DNA of 64,000 nucleotides from positions 1 to 64,000 of the forward strand of contig ONBB01000005.1 in the NCBI GenBank assembly GCA_900315935.1. Direction: 5' to 3'. This document shows, piece by piece, positions 33,664 to 43,425 of the stretch. Made by a program: the position numbers and the translations under genes. The notes under the pieces were generated by a model. It did no database searches, had not been told where the DNA came from, and saw only the letters and a program-made list of their open reading frames with translations. The stretch is from an uncultured Bacteroidales bacterium. Lineage in GTDB: Bacteria; Bacteroidota; Bacteroidia; Bacteroidales; P3. Position 1 is the stretch's first letter; every line of letters starts with the position of its first letter.

Positions 33664-36600
33664 TCAGTTTTCCACCGTCAGCCTCTCGGCGGGTGCAACT
33701 GCCCGAAACTCAGGGGCATACATGCACTGCATGGTTACCGGGCCGGAGAGGAAGGTGCCGGGGTTGGTAACGTATACCTCGTACTCGAACCAGTACCTGC
33801 CTTTCTCCAGGCGGTCCACATAGCATCGCGTGTCAGTGTTGTTCACTGTGATATAGTATCTTAAACCGTCGTTCCAGCGCCATCCGGCCTCGGTCGAGAG
33901 GGGTTCCACGCAGGAGGGGCGCCCGTCGACAAGCTCGAGGTACTCCATGTGGCGGTCGCAGGTGATGTCTATGCGTACCTTCACACGGTCGCCCACCTTG
34001 AGAGGGCCGCTGCCCACCTTGGTATAGGTTCGCTTCAGCGTGATGCCGCTCTCCGACACAGGCACCTTGTCCATCTCGTCGGTGAACTGGTAGTAGACGC
34101 CGCCCCAGGCAATGCCGTCGGTCTGCTTGGAGATTACTATCTCGTTGTTGTTCAACGCCCTGACACCTTCCAACTCCTCGCCGCTCCAGCGCTGCTGGCG
34201 GTAGCCCTCCAGCCCCTCGGCCTCGGCGGTCATCTCCGCCCCGCAGACGACAAGACTGACACCACTAGAGTTTCTAGCGCTTCTAGTCTCTCTAGTATTC
34301 CCGGAACCACTTCCCACCATCAGCGCGTCGATGGCCTTCACCGTGGCCTCGTCGTTGCCCCAGTGGGTGGTCTGCTTCTGCTTGAGCAGCCACTGCTGCA
34401 TCTGGCCGATGAAGGCGGTGTCCTGCGGTGTTACCTCGCTGAATGCCTGGACAAGAAGGGCTTGGGTCTCGATGGGACGCTGGTACCACCACCATGACGA
34501 GCGGTTGTCGCGCCAGTAGGTGCCCATCTCGTCGCTGGTGAGGGCCTTCTCCTTGAGGCGGCGGATGAGGTCGCGCGCCTGCTTCCTGTCGCCGGCGCGC
34601 TGGAAGACGAGCGCCAGCTGCGCCTGGGTGGAGAGGTGCTCGTAGTCCTTGTATCGCTTCAAGGCGTTGGCGTAGTAGTACTTATACGCCTCGGTCGCTC
34701 CCTTTCCGTAGAACGAACGCATGTAGAGGTAGTCGATATTGGTGGGCTGGCAGTCGATGCCTTTCTTGAGGTAGGGCTTAATCCAGCGGTCGTAGTAGCG
34801 CTGCTCCTCGCGGTCGACGTACTTCAGTGCCTTGTCCTTCATGTTCTTTTGCCCGTCAACCACTGTCAACTTCTTCAGTATCTGTTGTGTAATCCAGCTG
34901 CTGCTCTCGCCGTCGGGCATCCAGCTCCAGCCGCCGTCGCTGTTCTGGCGCGAGGTGAGCTGCTTGGTGAGCGTGGCCAGTTCCTTTTCGATGCGTCCCT
35001 TGTCGAAGTAGGCCGCCATGGCCTTGCGCTGCTCCTCCTCGCCCTGTGCTTCGCGCACCCAGGGCGTGGCCTGCAGCAGGGTCTGCTTCACATCCTCGTT
35101 CATCTTCAGGCGCACCTCCTGCCCCTCTTCTAGTTTCTCTAGATAATCTAGAATATCTAGATTTTCCAGCACCTTCTTTCCAAGGCTGTTCACATAGAGG
35201 CTGTTGGCCATGTATAGGTTCGACGGGTTCTCCATCTCCTGCAGATAGGGCATAGCCTTGACGGCCAGCCATATCGGGTTGCTCACCACCTCGGCGGCCA
35301 GCAGGTGCGGCTCTGCGGTGGACGAGTGGAAGGTGGTAAGTGGGAAGTGGAATGTTTTCTCGCCTTTACCATTAATATAAAGGGGTTGCGACACCGTTAC
35401 AGCCTGGCGGCTGCTCACCACGGCTATTTGCCCCTGCTCGCCGTCGCTCATCCCTTCGGCCTGGGCCACGATGCGGTAGGTGGCCACATAGACGTTGCGC
35501 GGCACCTCCACGGGGAACAACACTTGCGCCGCATCTTTCACCGACACATGCTCGGTATGGTGACACAGCGTGTCGCCAGTAGCCGCATCGGTCAGGAGGA
35601 GGGTTACATCGACCGGCAATGCCTCATTCCTCATTCCTAATTCCTCATTGTTCAGCACCACCTTGGCCATCAACGCCAGGCTGTCGCCGTGGCGCAGGAA
35701 GCGCGGCAGGTTGGGCTGCACCATAAGGGGTTTCTGCGTGATGAGTGTCTTGTCGAGGGTGCCTATCTTGACGTCCTTTGTGATGGCCACGCCCTGCACG
35801 TTCCAGCGGGTAAGCAGTTCGGGCACGGTGAACCTGTAGGTGGCCGTGCCGTCTTCACCGGTGCGCACATCGGCGGCGAAGAAGGCCAGTGTGTTGAGGT
35901 TGGTGCGCACCTGCACGGGCTCTGTGCCGCCACCCTCATCAACGCCCATCGCGGCACCTGCCATTGGCACAGCATCGTCTACTATCTCCAGAACCGTCGC
36001 CACTTCCACCACCTCCTCTTCTTCCACTACAGCATCGAACACTACATTGTTCGCCTTCGATGCGGCCGTCTTGTACATGATGCGTCCACGCCCCCAACGG
36101 TTATAGTGGGGCAAAGCATCTAGCAGACGCCACACTGTGGGCTGGGTGCCTCGGTAGTATTCATTCCTTGGGTTGACCAGCCACCAGCCCGTCTCGGTGC
36201 CTCCAAGCACCATGATGTTGAATCCACGGCTGCTGTTGCTTCGCCACGGCGAGAAGCCCCACTGCTGGCGCTCAAAGCTGTTCAGCGCGTCGTCAAACAT
36301 GGTCATCACCACGGCACTCCGAACTCCCAACTCCGAACTCCTAACTGAAATCGTCCATTCCTCCTGCTCGCCAGGGAGCAGCTTGTCGCGGAAGGTGTGT
36401 ATCTCGACATCGAGTTTCTTATGGCTGAACGGCACGTCGATGCGCTTACCGATATGCTCCACGATGCCCTCGCGCACAGCCAGCAGGTCCACCTGGAAGC
36501 CGCCCAACATCGAGCTGTCTACCGGGATGGTGATTTCCTTCAGCTCATCGCTGACTTTCATGCGCTTGAACTCGCGCTCCTCGTTGCCCACTCGCAACAG

Positions 36601-39132
36601 GTAGTATACCTCCACATCACGGAAGCGCGAACCGAATCGCAGGCGGTAGGTCTCACCCACCTCCACGCTCTTTTTACTCTCATCTACCCACAGCAGTTTC
36701 TGGCTCTGTACCTTGCGTGCCTCGGGCGTGGTTACGGTGCGATACTCCACGGTGGTGTCCGCCCCCTCGGCCGTGAGGGTGATTCTATACACGCCGCTCT
36801 CGCCCGTCCAGCCCTGGCTGGCCACCGCCCACTGGTCGCGGTCATTATACTCCTTATTGTAGGCAAACAGCGGGAATGCCGCCTTAAACGCCTTCTCGTC
36901 CAGCGTGTTGTGGTCGCCCTGCCGCATGGCTGGAGCCTCGAGCAGCGGCACAGCGGGCTGCCGAAGGCGTTCTATCTTGATATCTACCTTGCCGGACAAG
37001 GGATTTCCATTGATGTCTATATACTTGGTCTTGAGGCCGTCGAGAGTGCAGACCTCTTCCCCACCCTCCAGTGCGAGGAAGGCGTTGCGGTAACCCACGC
37101 GCAGGGAGGTCTGCGCAGGATGGCTCTCACCGTTGATGTCGGTTACATCGACACGGACCACATACTCAAACGTGGGCTTGTGGCTAAGGTCGATACTGCT
37201 GTCGGGTTCAGGGGTAAAGGTGATGTCGAAACTGCCGTCGGCGTCGGTGGTCAGCTCACCCTCGGCCACGGTGGCACCGTCTTCATACCCCCACCAACGC
37301 CACCACCAGCGGTTGAGCCGGCGGCGTTCAATAGTATATTGTACGCGCGCACCCGATATGGGGACGGCGCTGTAACTGGCCGCCATGCCACGCACCGTGC
37401 AGGGACGGCCAAATTGCGGTGCCTCGCCTTGGACGGTCTCCAACGTCGCCATGAACTTGGGCTGCTTGTATTCCTCCACGCGTATATGCGTCGAAGTCCG
37501 GTGCTTGTTGTCTGTCCGCACTGTCAGGTAATACTGACCCGCAATCCGGTCGGCAGGTATAGTGAAGCGTGTGCTGGCTACGCCAAATTCGTCAGTGTTG
37601 ACGGTATCGCAGATTACCTCCTGCCCGTTAGGATCGCGCAGTTGCAGTTGCACCTCCTTATCAGGAGCTACCTGTGCCTCGAGGCCATTGCCAGTATAGC
37701 AAAGCACAGCCACCTGCACCTCCTCGCCAGGCTTGTAGATGGGACGGTCAGTGCGCACCACTGCGCTCAACGATTGAAGTCCGTTGGCTTCCGGATATCG
37801 GGAACCATTGAACGCGGTACTTAACGTGTATCCGTCGCGCTCTATTACCAATTTCAGACCCCATCGGTCATCGTTGATGTTGAAACGGTAGCGACCGTCG
37901 CTGTCGGTGGTGTCGGTGCCCAGCAGCTGGTCTGTGCGGCGCTGCACCCGCAGCGACTGTCCCGCAATGGGTTGACCCGTAGTGCGGTCGAGGAGGAGGC
38001 CCTCCTTGCCGTTCTGCACGAGCAGCATGTCGGTGCATTCCATCTCATAGGCCATGAAACCCTGCTGCTTGAAGTCGGCCGAGGGCGAGACCAGCAGGAT
38101 GTAGCGCCCTGCCTTCATCGCCGGCAGGGCCAGCAGCGCGCTCTCCTCGAGGTACTCTTTGTTGCACGGAACGGCCACGTCCCACTGCTCCAGCGGTTTG
38201 GCATTAAGCATTGATTTCTTGGAGAAACTCTCCACATAGGGTACGATGCGCATCCAGAGGTGGTCGGTGTTGCGGTAGGTAATGCGCTGCAGGCTCTGCC
38301 TTCCTGGGGCGACGGTAAGATGGGTATTGTCCACGTTTATACGGACCCGCGTAATCTCTGTGCGCAGGTTGGCGCACTCGACACCACCCTCGCTCTTTGG
38401 GGCAAGTTGGACGGCGGTGTCGCAGTACTTCAGGGCCTGGACATATTCACCCTTGCCGTTGCATTCCTGCGCCAGCCGGGCATAGAACTGCGTGTAGTAG
38501 GGGCTTTTGGTGCCGCGATATTTCTCAATGTAATGCCTGATGTCGCCGCATTGCAGGCTACGGTTGGGGACGCTGCAGTCGAACTGGTACAGCCGCAGGT
38601 CGTGCCAGATGCGTATGTCGTCGGAGTCGCCGGCGTGGAAGTCGGCCAGTTTGCGCTGCCAATCCAGACGCTGCTGGGGCGTGAGGTCGCCCCGATCCTG
38701 CATCATGACGACAATCACATCGAACACCGTAGGGGTTACATTCAACGTAGAGCCGCCTGTGGCATAGTCCTTCACCTGCTCAATGGGAGTGTTTTTCAAC
38801 AGAGCCTCATGCTGGAGCGCCTCGCCGTAGCGGCCGAGGAAAGCGAGGCAGAGGGCCTGGTCGAGGGGAGTCAGCGAGGGCAGGAGGGCTTCGTAGCGAA
38901 GCTTGGCGCTGTCGTAGGCATCCTCCTGGAACATGGCGGCGGCCTTGGCCATGTACCATGCCGCCTTGAGACGCTCGGCACTGGGGGCTTTGGAATCCAG
39001 CACCCTCCCAGCTTCGGAGTAGGCAGTTTTGTAGCTGCCGTCCTCAATCAGGCGGTCTATCTTCTTCCAGTCGGTCTGTGCGGTGGCGCTCATGGCTATC
39101 AACATCGTGATTACTAAAACAATATGTCTCAT
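33664..39132 (-). CDS. Alpha-2-macroglobulin-like giant protein
   Basis: An 1822-residue exported protein with a signal peptide (to about residue 18, SATA-Q), an N-terminal tetratricopeptide-like helical part, MG-type beta domains (YKPGEEVQVAVLCYTG; ADRIAGQYYLTVRTD), an A2M core (LLTRWNVQGVAITKDVKIG; TQKPLMVQPNLPRFLRHGD) and a thioester-domain-like helical barrel (GGWSWMPDGESSSWITQQIL). No CxEQ thioester is found, so it would not trap proteases covalently. Short inserts from 7-bp and 9-bp repeats occur (TFHFPLTTFHSS, ELGMRNEAL, SSELGVRS, LDILDYLEKL, TRETRSARNSS). A protective or structural periplasmic role is inferred from the family. Confidence 0.88.
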   Translation of the reverse strand: MRHIVLVITMLIAMSATAQTDWKKIDRLIEDGSYKTAYSEAGRVLDSKAPSAERLKAAWYMAKAAAMFQEDAYDSAKLRYEALLPSLTPLDQALCLAFLGRYGEALQHEALLKNTPIEQVKDYATGGSTLNVTPTVFDVIVVMMQDRGDLTPQQRLDWQRKLADFHAGDSDDIRIWHDLRLYQFDCSVPNRSLQCGDIRHYIEKYRGTKSPYYTQFYARLAQECNGKGEYVQALKYCDTAVQLAPKSEGGVECANLRTEITRVRINVDNTHLTVAPGRQSLQRITYRNTDHLWMRIVPYVESFSKKSMLNAKPLEQWDVAVPCNKEYLEESALLALPAMKAGRYILLVSPSADFKQQGFMAYEMECTDMLLVQNGKEGLLLDRTTGQPIAGQSLRVQRRTDQLLGTDTTDSDGRYRFNINDDRWGLKLVIERDGYTLSTAFNGSRYPEANGLQSLSAVVRTDRPIYKPGEEVQVAVLCYTGNGLEAQVAPDKEVQLQLRDPNGQEVICDTVNTDEFGVASTRFTIPADRIAGQYYLTVRTDNKHRTSTHIRVEEYKQPKFMATLETVQGEAPQFGRPCTVRGMAASYSAVPISGARVQYTIERRRLNRWWWRWWGYEDGATVAEGELTTDADGSFDITFTPEPDSSIDLSHKPTFEYVVRVDVTDINGESHPAQTSLRVGYRNAFLALEGGEEVCTLDGLKTKYIDINGNPLSGKVDIKIERLRQPAVPLLEAPAMRQGDHNTLDEKAFKAAFPLFAYNKEYNDRDQWAVASQGWTGESGVYRITLTAEGADTTVEYRTVTTPEARKVQSQKLLWVDESKKSVEVGETYRLRFGSRFRDVEVYYLLRVGNEEREFKRMKVSDELKEITIPVDSSMLGGFQVDLLAVREGIVEHIGKRIDVPFSHKKLDVEIHTFRDKLLPGEQEEWTISVRSSELGVRSAVVMTMFDDALNSFERQQWGFSPWRSNSSRGFNIMVLGGTETGWWLVNPRNEYYRGTQPTVWRLLDALPHYNRWGRGRIMYKTAASKANNVVFDAVVEEEEVVEVATVLEIVDDAVPMAGAAMGVDEGGGTEPVQVRTNLNTLAFFAADVRTGEDGTATYRFTVPELLTRWNVQGVAITKDVKIGTLDKTLITQKPLMVQPNLPRFLRHGDSLALMAKVVLNNEELGMRNEALPVDVTLLLTDAATGDTLCHHTEHVSVKDAAQVLFPVEVPRNVYVATYRIVAQAEGMSDGEQGQIAVVSSRQAVTVSQPLYINGKGEKTFHFPLTTFHSSTAEPHLLAAEVVSNPIWLAVKAMPYLQEMENPSNLYMANSLYVNSLGKKVLENLDILDYLEKLEEGQEVRLKMNEDVKQTLLQATPWVREAQGEEEQRKAMAAYFDKGRIEKELATLTKQLTSRQNSDGGWSWMPDGESSSWITQQILKKLTVVDGQKNMKDKALKYVDREEQRYYDRWIKPYLKKGIDCQPTNIDYLYMRSFYGKGATEAYKYYYANALKRYKDYEHLSTQAQLALVFQRAGDRKQARDLIRRLKEKALTSDEMGTYWRDNRSSWWWYQRPIETQALLVQAFSEVTPQDTAFIGQMQQWLLKQKQTTHWGNDEATVKAIDALMVGSGSGNTRETRSARNSSGVSLVVCGAEMTAEAEGLEGYRQQRWSGEELEGVRALNNNEIVISKQTDGIAWGGVYYQFTDEMDKVPVSESGITLKRTYTKVGSGPLKVGDRVKVRIDITCDRHMEYLELVDGRPSCVEPLSTEAGWRWNDGLRYYITVNNTDTRCYVDRLEKGRYWFEYEVYVTNPGTFLSGPVTMQCMYAPEFRAVAPAERLTVEN
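34262..34302. repeat. 9-bp TCTAG-type array in the macroglobulin gene
   Basis: Four degenerate units ending in TTCTAG/TCTCTAG, coding TRETRSARNSS. Confidence 0.7.
35130..35176. repeat. 9-bp TCTAGA-type array in the macroglobulin gene
   Basis: Five degenerate units, coding LENLDILDYLEKLEE. Confidence 0.75.
35322..35354. repeat. 7-bp array in the macroglobulin gene
   Basis: Units of AGTGGAA / GGTGGTA / AGTGGGA, coding FHFPLTTFHSS. Confidence 0.7.
35618..35652. repeat. 7-bp array in the macroglobulin gene
   Basis: Units of CATTCCT / AATTCCT, coding NEELGMRNEA. Confidence 0.75.
36316..36350. repeat. 7-bp array in the macroglobulin gene
   Basis: Units of AACTCCG / AACTCCC, coding VRSSELGVRS. 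Confidence 0.75.
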
Positions 39133-39192
39133 AACAAGGTATAAAAAAGGGAGACGCCACTGGCGGCGCCTCCCGATAGTTTACACTCGGGT

Positions 39193-40692
39193 CTATTCGG
39201 TTCGACCCGTGATGATTATCTCGGCGCGCACATCGGAGAAGCCTCCCTTGTCGTTGAGGGCTGCGGCGGCATTGCGCTTGATTTCGTTCTTGGTCATGCC
39301 GGAGGTGCTGATGCGGCGGGCATCGAGGCCGTTCTTGACGAACCAGCTCTTGATCGCCTTGGCGCGCTCGAGCGAGAGGAGCATGTCCTCCTCGACGTTG
39401 ACGCCGTAGCTCTGCACGTTGCACTTGACGAGGAACTGCACCTCGGGATGGTTGCGGAACATGCCGAGGTATTCGTTGAGGACGGAGTCGTAGTTGCCAA
39501 TGAGCGTGGCCTCGCCGCTTTCGAAATAGATGTCGCGGATGGGGAACGAGGTGCCGCGTTCGGTACGCTCCATGTGGTAGAGCATCACGGTGTCGCGCAT
39601 CATGAGGTCGCGCGAGTTGAACTCGCGGTAGATGGAGAAGAAGCCGTCCTTTTTGGCGTAGAGGAGATAGGAGAAGCCGGGGACAAACTTGACGCGTCCG
39701 CCGCGATAGCGCTCATCTTTGACGATGGGGCGCTCACCCTCCTTACCGCCTCGCTCGAGAATCATGAGGTCGACGTCGACATATTTGCGGCCCTTCTTGT
39801 CGTAGAAGAGGACGAGGGGCTCGTAGGCATCGGCATGCACGCTGACGGTGATGGTGTGTCCCTGGCCGTTGGGGGTGCAGTTGTCGAGGACAATGTAGTA
39901 CTCTTCACCCATGCGGACGGGGATGGACTTGATGAACTGGCCGGCCTGTTTCTTGGTGAACATCTTGGCAGTGGCGTCGCAGGTCATGCCGATGGTGGGC
40001 TTGACGGCGCCCGAGGCATCGATTTCGGGCAGCGGAGGCTCGTCGGCCGGACGCTTGGCGGCCTGCGCTTTGGCCTGCTGCTTGGCCTTGTTCTCGGCGG
40101 CCTGCTGGGCACGTGCCTCGGCGGCCTTCTGCTTGTCGGTCTTCATCACAGCGGCGAACATGGCGGCGCTGTCGATGCCTGCCATGTGGATGGCTAAAGG
40201 CTTCACCTTGTTGAGCATCACCTGGTTGGAGAAATACTGGCCGGTGTTTTTATACACCAGGAAGTCGTAGTCGTCCCACTGCGACACCTGCGCGATGCTG
40301 ATTTCCAGCATGCCGTTATAGGGAATCGACACCTTGTACCACACCGAATTGTGCTCGCGCTCGAAGAGGTTGGGGTTGGCCTTGTCGGCCACCACCTCCT
40401 GTATGCGGCCGGCACCGTCGGGCGGCGTGGTGGGGCCGAAGGGCTTGTCGATTTCCAGCGGGATGGCGAAGAGGCAGTCGTTCGAGTTGTAGGGCAACTC
40501 CACCGTCGTGGGCTTCGGGGGCTCCTTCGGTTTCTGTGCCTTGGAGGACTTGTCGCCAGACGATTTTTTCTTGCCTGTCGTGGCCGAGGTCTTGGCCTTC
40601 GAGGATTTCTTCTTCTTGGTCTGCGCTTGCGCGTCGACACCCACACCCATCAGCAGGGCGAATGAGAGCAGGGCTATAAATATACGTTTCAT
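39193..40692 (-). CDS. OmpA-family outer-membrane protein
   Basis: A 499-residue envelope protein. Signal peptide to about residue 23, then a Lys/Ser-rich basic segment (residues 25-60), a beta domain (NSVWYKVSIPYNGMLEISIAQVSQWDDYDFLVYK), a charged Ala/Lys/Gln helix (KQKAAEARAQQAAENKAKQQ), a second beta domain, and a C-terminal OmpA peptidoglycan-binding domain (IYFESGEATL; LSLERAKAIKSWFVKNGLDARRISTSGMTK). The domain binds peptidoglycan in known OmpA proteins; the other parts are unassigned. The gene is 60 bp upstream of the macroglobulin gene on the same strand and has its own promoter at 40724-40755. Confidence 0.85.
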   Translation of the reverse strand: MKRIFIALLSFALLMGVGVDAQAQTKKKKSSKAKTSATTGKKKSSGDKSSKAQKPKEPPKPTTVELPYNSNDCLFAIPLEIDKPFGPTTPPDGAGRIQEVVADKANPNLFEREHNSVWYKVSIPYNGMLEISIAQVSQWDDYDFLVYKNTGQYFSNQVMLNKVKPLAIHMAGIDSAAMFAAVMKTDKQKAAEARAQQAAENKAKQQAKAQAAKRPADEPPLPEIDASGAVKPTIGMTCDATAKMFTKKQAGQFIKSIPVRMGEEYYIVLDNCTPNGQGHTITVSVHADAYEPLVLFYDKKGRKYVDVDLMILERGGKEGERPIVKDERYRGGRVKFVPGFSYLLYAKKDGFFSIYREFNSRDLMMRDTVMLYHMERTERGTSFPIRDIYFESGEATLIGNYDSVLNEYLGMFRNHPEVQFLVKCNVQSYGVNVEEDMLLSLERAKAIKSWFVKNGLDARRISTSGMTKNEIKRNAAAALNDKGGFSDVRAEIIITGRTE

Positions 40693-40723
40693 AACTGCGT
40701 TATTGTGCTATATTTCCAAGGGG

Positions 40724-40755
40724 CAAAGATATAAAAAAACATTCTATTGGGCAAA
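40724..40755 (-). promoter_or_regulatory. Promoter of the OmpA-family gene
   Basis: -7 TATCTTTG (40731-40724) and -33 TTTG (40755-40752) on the minus strand, 20 bp apart. Confidence 0.75.
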
Positions 40756-40889
40756 ATTATTTTCAAATCACATACCAACACACTATGTTACAGATAAATA
40801 CAAATACCACCACGATGCATTCCGCGAACTATTTTCGCTATCCCGTCCAATTCCGACGCCCATTTTCGACCCCATAGCCATGTTCGCCA
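40756..40889. other. Intergenic, no gene seen
   Basis: Mixed sequence without a credible ORF or hairpin. Confidence 0.5.
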
Positions 40890-40962
40890 GTGGAACGGTA
40901 GGGGAATGGTAGGGGAACGGTAGGGGAATACAAAGGCACTGGAAGGATATGGAAGCTTATGG
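40890..40962. repeat. GGGGAA-rich intergenic element, copy 3
   Basis: Three 11-bp GGGGAACGGTA-type units, then AATACAAAGGCACTGGAAGG, ATATGGAA and GCTTATGG. Almost identical to the copy at 51919. Confidence 0.9.
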
Positions 40963-41171
40963 ACCATTAGACACCTTGCCGAGTGCTCAAACCAAACATA
41001 TATAACTCATTTTCAACAAAGTATATAGTATTATGATGGATTATGGCACTCTATCCCTGTATCAATCCCCAACCTGGTCATTCTCATTTTTTTCTTAACG
41101 CGGGCACAATAAATGGGATACGGGGTACGTTATGCAGTGAAACTCAAGTCTAAACAACACCAATAAACATC
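40963..41171. other. Intergenic leader of the metallopeptidase gene
   Basis: AT-rich in the first half; no TAnnTTTG box recognised and no ORF supported. Confidence 0.4.
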
Positions 41172-42035
41172 ATGAAATTATCAGGAAGAAGAGAAAGTAC
41201 CAATTTTGAAGACCGCCGCGGCAAAGGCGGAAAAATCGCTGTCGGCGGCGGCATTGGAGCCATCATCATCGCCGCACTGTTCACGTTGCTGGGCGGCGGC
41301 AACGCGGGCGATGTGGTGCAGCAGGTAATCAACACCGCCCAGCAAGGCGGCACCCAAACCGAGAACTACACACCGACGGCCCAGGAGGAACAGTTCAAGA
41401 CCTTCGCCCTGCAAATCCTGGCCTCGACCGAGGATGTGTGGGAGAAGAAATTCCGCGAGGTGGGTCTCACCTATGAACCACCGAAGCTGGTCATCTTCCA
41501 CGGCGCCGTACAGAGCGCCTGCGGCAACGCCTCGTCCGCCATGGGCCCCTTCTACTGCTCGGCCGACAAGTGCGTGTACCTGGACCTCGACTTCTTCAAC
41601 GAGATGGAGCGCTCGCTGGGCGCCAAGGGCGACTTCGCCTGCGCCTATGTCATCGCCCACGAGGTGGGGCACCACGTGCAGAACCTGCTCGGCACCCTCG
41701 GCCAGGCCCACAGCCAGATGAGCCGCCAGAACGAAAAGGACAAGAACCAGACCAGCGTCCGCATCGAGCTGCAGGCTGACTACTACGCCGGCATCTGGGG
41801 CCACGGCGAGCAGCAGATGTTCGGCTCCATCGAGGCCGGCGACTTCGAGGAGGCCATCAACGCCGCACAGAAGATTGGCGACGACTACCTCCAGAAGCGC
41901 GCCCAGGGCACGGTGAGCCCCGAGAGCTTCACCCACGGCACCTCCGCACAGCGCATGCGCTGGCTCAAGAAAGGCCTCCAGAACGGCGACCTGCGCGGCG
42001 GCGACACCTGGAGCGGGAGCTACAACAGTCTCTGA
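41172..42035 (+). CDS. ypfJ: YpfJ-type neutral zinc metallopeptidase
   Basis: A 287-residue membrane-anchored protein. The N-terminus MKLSGRRESTNFEDRRG is characteristic, followed by one membrane helix (IGAIIIAALFTLLGGG, residues 28-43). The zinc-binding HEVGHH is at residues 163-168 and a downstream ELQADYYAGIWG supplies a further conserved acidic residue. Paired Cys (SACGN, FYCSADKC) are also typical. Substrate and role are not known for this family. It is bounded by repeats on both sides and a strong terminator at 42128. Confidence 0.92.
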   Translation: MKLSGRRESTNFEDRRGKGGKIAVGGGIGAIIIAALFTLLGGGNAGDVVQQVINTAQQGGTQTENYTPTAQEEQFKTFALQILASTEDVWEKKFREVGLTYEPPKLVIFHGAVQSACGNASSAMGPFYCSADKCVYLDLDFFNEMERSLGAKGDFACAYVIAHEVGHHVQNLLGTLGQAHSQMSRQNEKDKNQTSVRIELQADYYAGIWGHGEQQMFGSIEAGDFEEAINAAQKIGDDYLQKRAQGTVSPESFTHGTSAQRMRWLKKGLQNGDLRGGDTWSGSYNSL

Positions 42036-42037
42036 AC

Positions 42038-42112
42038 AGTTAAGAGTTAAGAGTTAAGAGTTAAGACTAAGAACTGAGAACTAGGAACTGAGAACTGGGA
42101 GTTAAGGGTTCC
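42038..42112. repeat. 7-bp repeat array, intergenic
   Basis: GTTAAGA units, then AACTGAG/AACTAGG-type 7-bp units; the type changes along the array. Confidence 0.85.
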
Positions 42113-42127
42113 AATTCATCTGAAAAT

Positions 42128-42164
42128 GCAGGGGGGGGCGAGCATTGCTCGCCCCCCCCCTGCT
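42128..42164. terminator. Very strong hairpin between convergent genes
   Basis: GCAGGGGGGGGCGAGCA pairs with TGCTCGCCCCCCCCCTGC around a very short loop. It serves ypfJ (+) and the barrel protein gene (-). T-runs are short. Confidence 0.75.
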
Positions 42165-42194
42165 TGAATTATTAACTCCTAAAACCTAATTCCA

Positions 42195-43406
42195 TCAAGG
42201 TTCCGGGCACCAGTTGAGGGGCTGGCGGTAGCGGGTGGTGGAGGTGCCGAAGTTGTAGATGTAGCCGACGGTGAACGACGGCAGGCCGACGCTGTAGAAC
42301 TTGCCGGAGGGGCCGGGGCCGCCGCCGATGGGGGTGGGCACCATGAGATACTTGAGGTCGGCATAGAGGTCGCTGCGGCGGTTGACGTAGTAGCGGAAGA
42401 AAAGGCCGAAGTCGGCCGCCATGTCGAACTCGATGTTGTCGAAACGCCACACCATGCCGGCACCGATATAAGGCATAACGTTGAGGCGCACGCCACGGGT
42501 GAACTTGACGGCATGGGTGAGGTTGACCATGAGGTCGGCATGCAGGTTGGCGAAGGTGTAGCTCTTGCCCGGATGATTCTCGACGGTGTCGTAGCGCTCA
42601 TGGCCCGAAATGCCGTTGAGCTGGAAGCGGATAGTCCAGAACTCGGTGAGGTTACGACCGAACATAATCTCCGGCGCCACGCCCCACATGCCGTACTTGG
42701 GATTGAGGTACATGAGGTCGAAGGTAGAAATGTTGGGGCCGATACCGATGCCGAAGAACCAATCCTCACTCACTTCGCGCGACTCGAACTCGGTGCGGCG
42801 GTGGAATGGGCTCTCGAAGAAGTTGCGCGTAACGCCCAACGTGGTCATATTCATCATCGGATGGCGACCTGCGCCGTCGAAGTCGGCAGGCATGAGGAAC
42901 ATCTTGCTCTCGAGGTAGAAGAGCCACCCTTTGGCCAGACGCACGTTGGCCTGGGCGCCGAACATGAACTGCACCTCGTGGTCGACACCGTTGGACGATG
43001 CGGCTGCCAGCGAGTCGCGCCACACAATACCGAGACCCAGCATGGGGTAGCAATGCACCCGCCAGTTGCGAACACGGCTGAAAGTGGCGTTGAAATCCCA
43101 GAGGAACTCGGCGGTGCCGAAGGTGTAGTTGCCCAAGATGTTGGCACGTTGATTGTCATCCAGGATGCGCGGGCTCTGTGAGGTGGCCAGGTCAACATTG
43201 ATGCGCAGGGCCAACGGCTCGGCAATCCATTTGCCAAAGCCGATGCCGCCGGCAAAGCTCTGGTGGGTACCCAACTCGGTCATGTAGAAACTGGCACCCG
43301 CCTGGCCGGTAACGAACATGTTGGCGCCGAAGGGGCTGCCGCCCACCTGGGCCATCACGCCGGAGGCCATCAAAAGGAAGAGTGCTGCAGAGAGTAGTTT
43401 TTTCAT
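42195..43406 (-). CDS. Outer-membrane beta-barrel protein A of a paralogous pair
   Basis: A 403-residue exported protein (signal peptide to residue 19, GVMA-Q) made of amphipathic strands ending in aromatic residues, consistent with an outer-membrane barrel. It shares layout and local motifs with the next upstream gene: FGKWIAEPLALR / LGQWLLRPLAFR, AEFLWDFNATF / AEFLWDPLATF, APEIMFGRNLTEFWTIRFQLNG / APEIMIGRNYSNFWTIRFELSG, LHADLMVNL / LHADFMVNL. The function is unknown. The last residues lack a standard T9SS sorting domain. Confidence 0.8.
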   Translation of the reverse strand: MKKLLSAALFLLMASGVMAQVGGSPFGANMFVTGQAGASFYMTELGTHQSFAGGIGFGKWIAEPLALRINVDLATSQSPRILDDNQRANILGNYTFGTAEFLWDFNATFSRVRNWRVHCYPMLGLGIVWRDSLAAASSNGVDHEVQFMFGAQANVRLAKGWLFYLESKMFLMPADFDGAGRHPMMNMTTLGVTRNFFESPFHRRTEFESREVSEDWFFGIGIGPNISTFDLMYLNPKYGMWGVAPEIMFGRNLTEFWTIRFQLNGISGHERYDTVENHPGKSYTFANLHADLMVNLTHAVKFTRGVRLNVMPYIGAGMVWRFDNIEFDMAADFGLFFRYYVNRRSDLYADLKYLMVPTPIGGGPGPSGKFYSVGLPSFTVGYIYNFGTSTTRYRQPLNWCPEP

Positions 43407-43425
43407 AATCAGGAATGTTTACGGT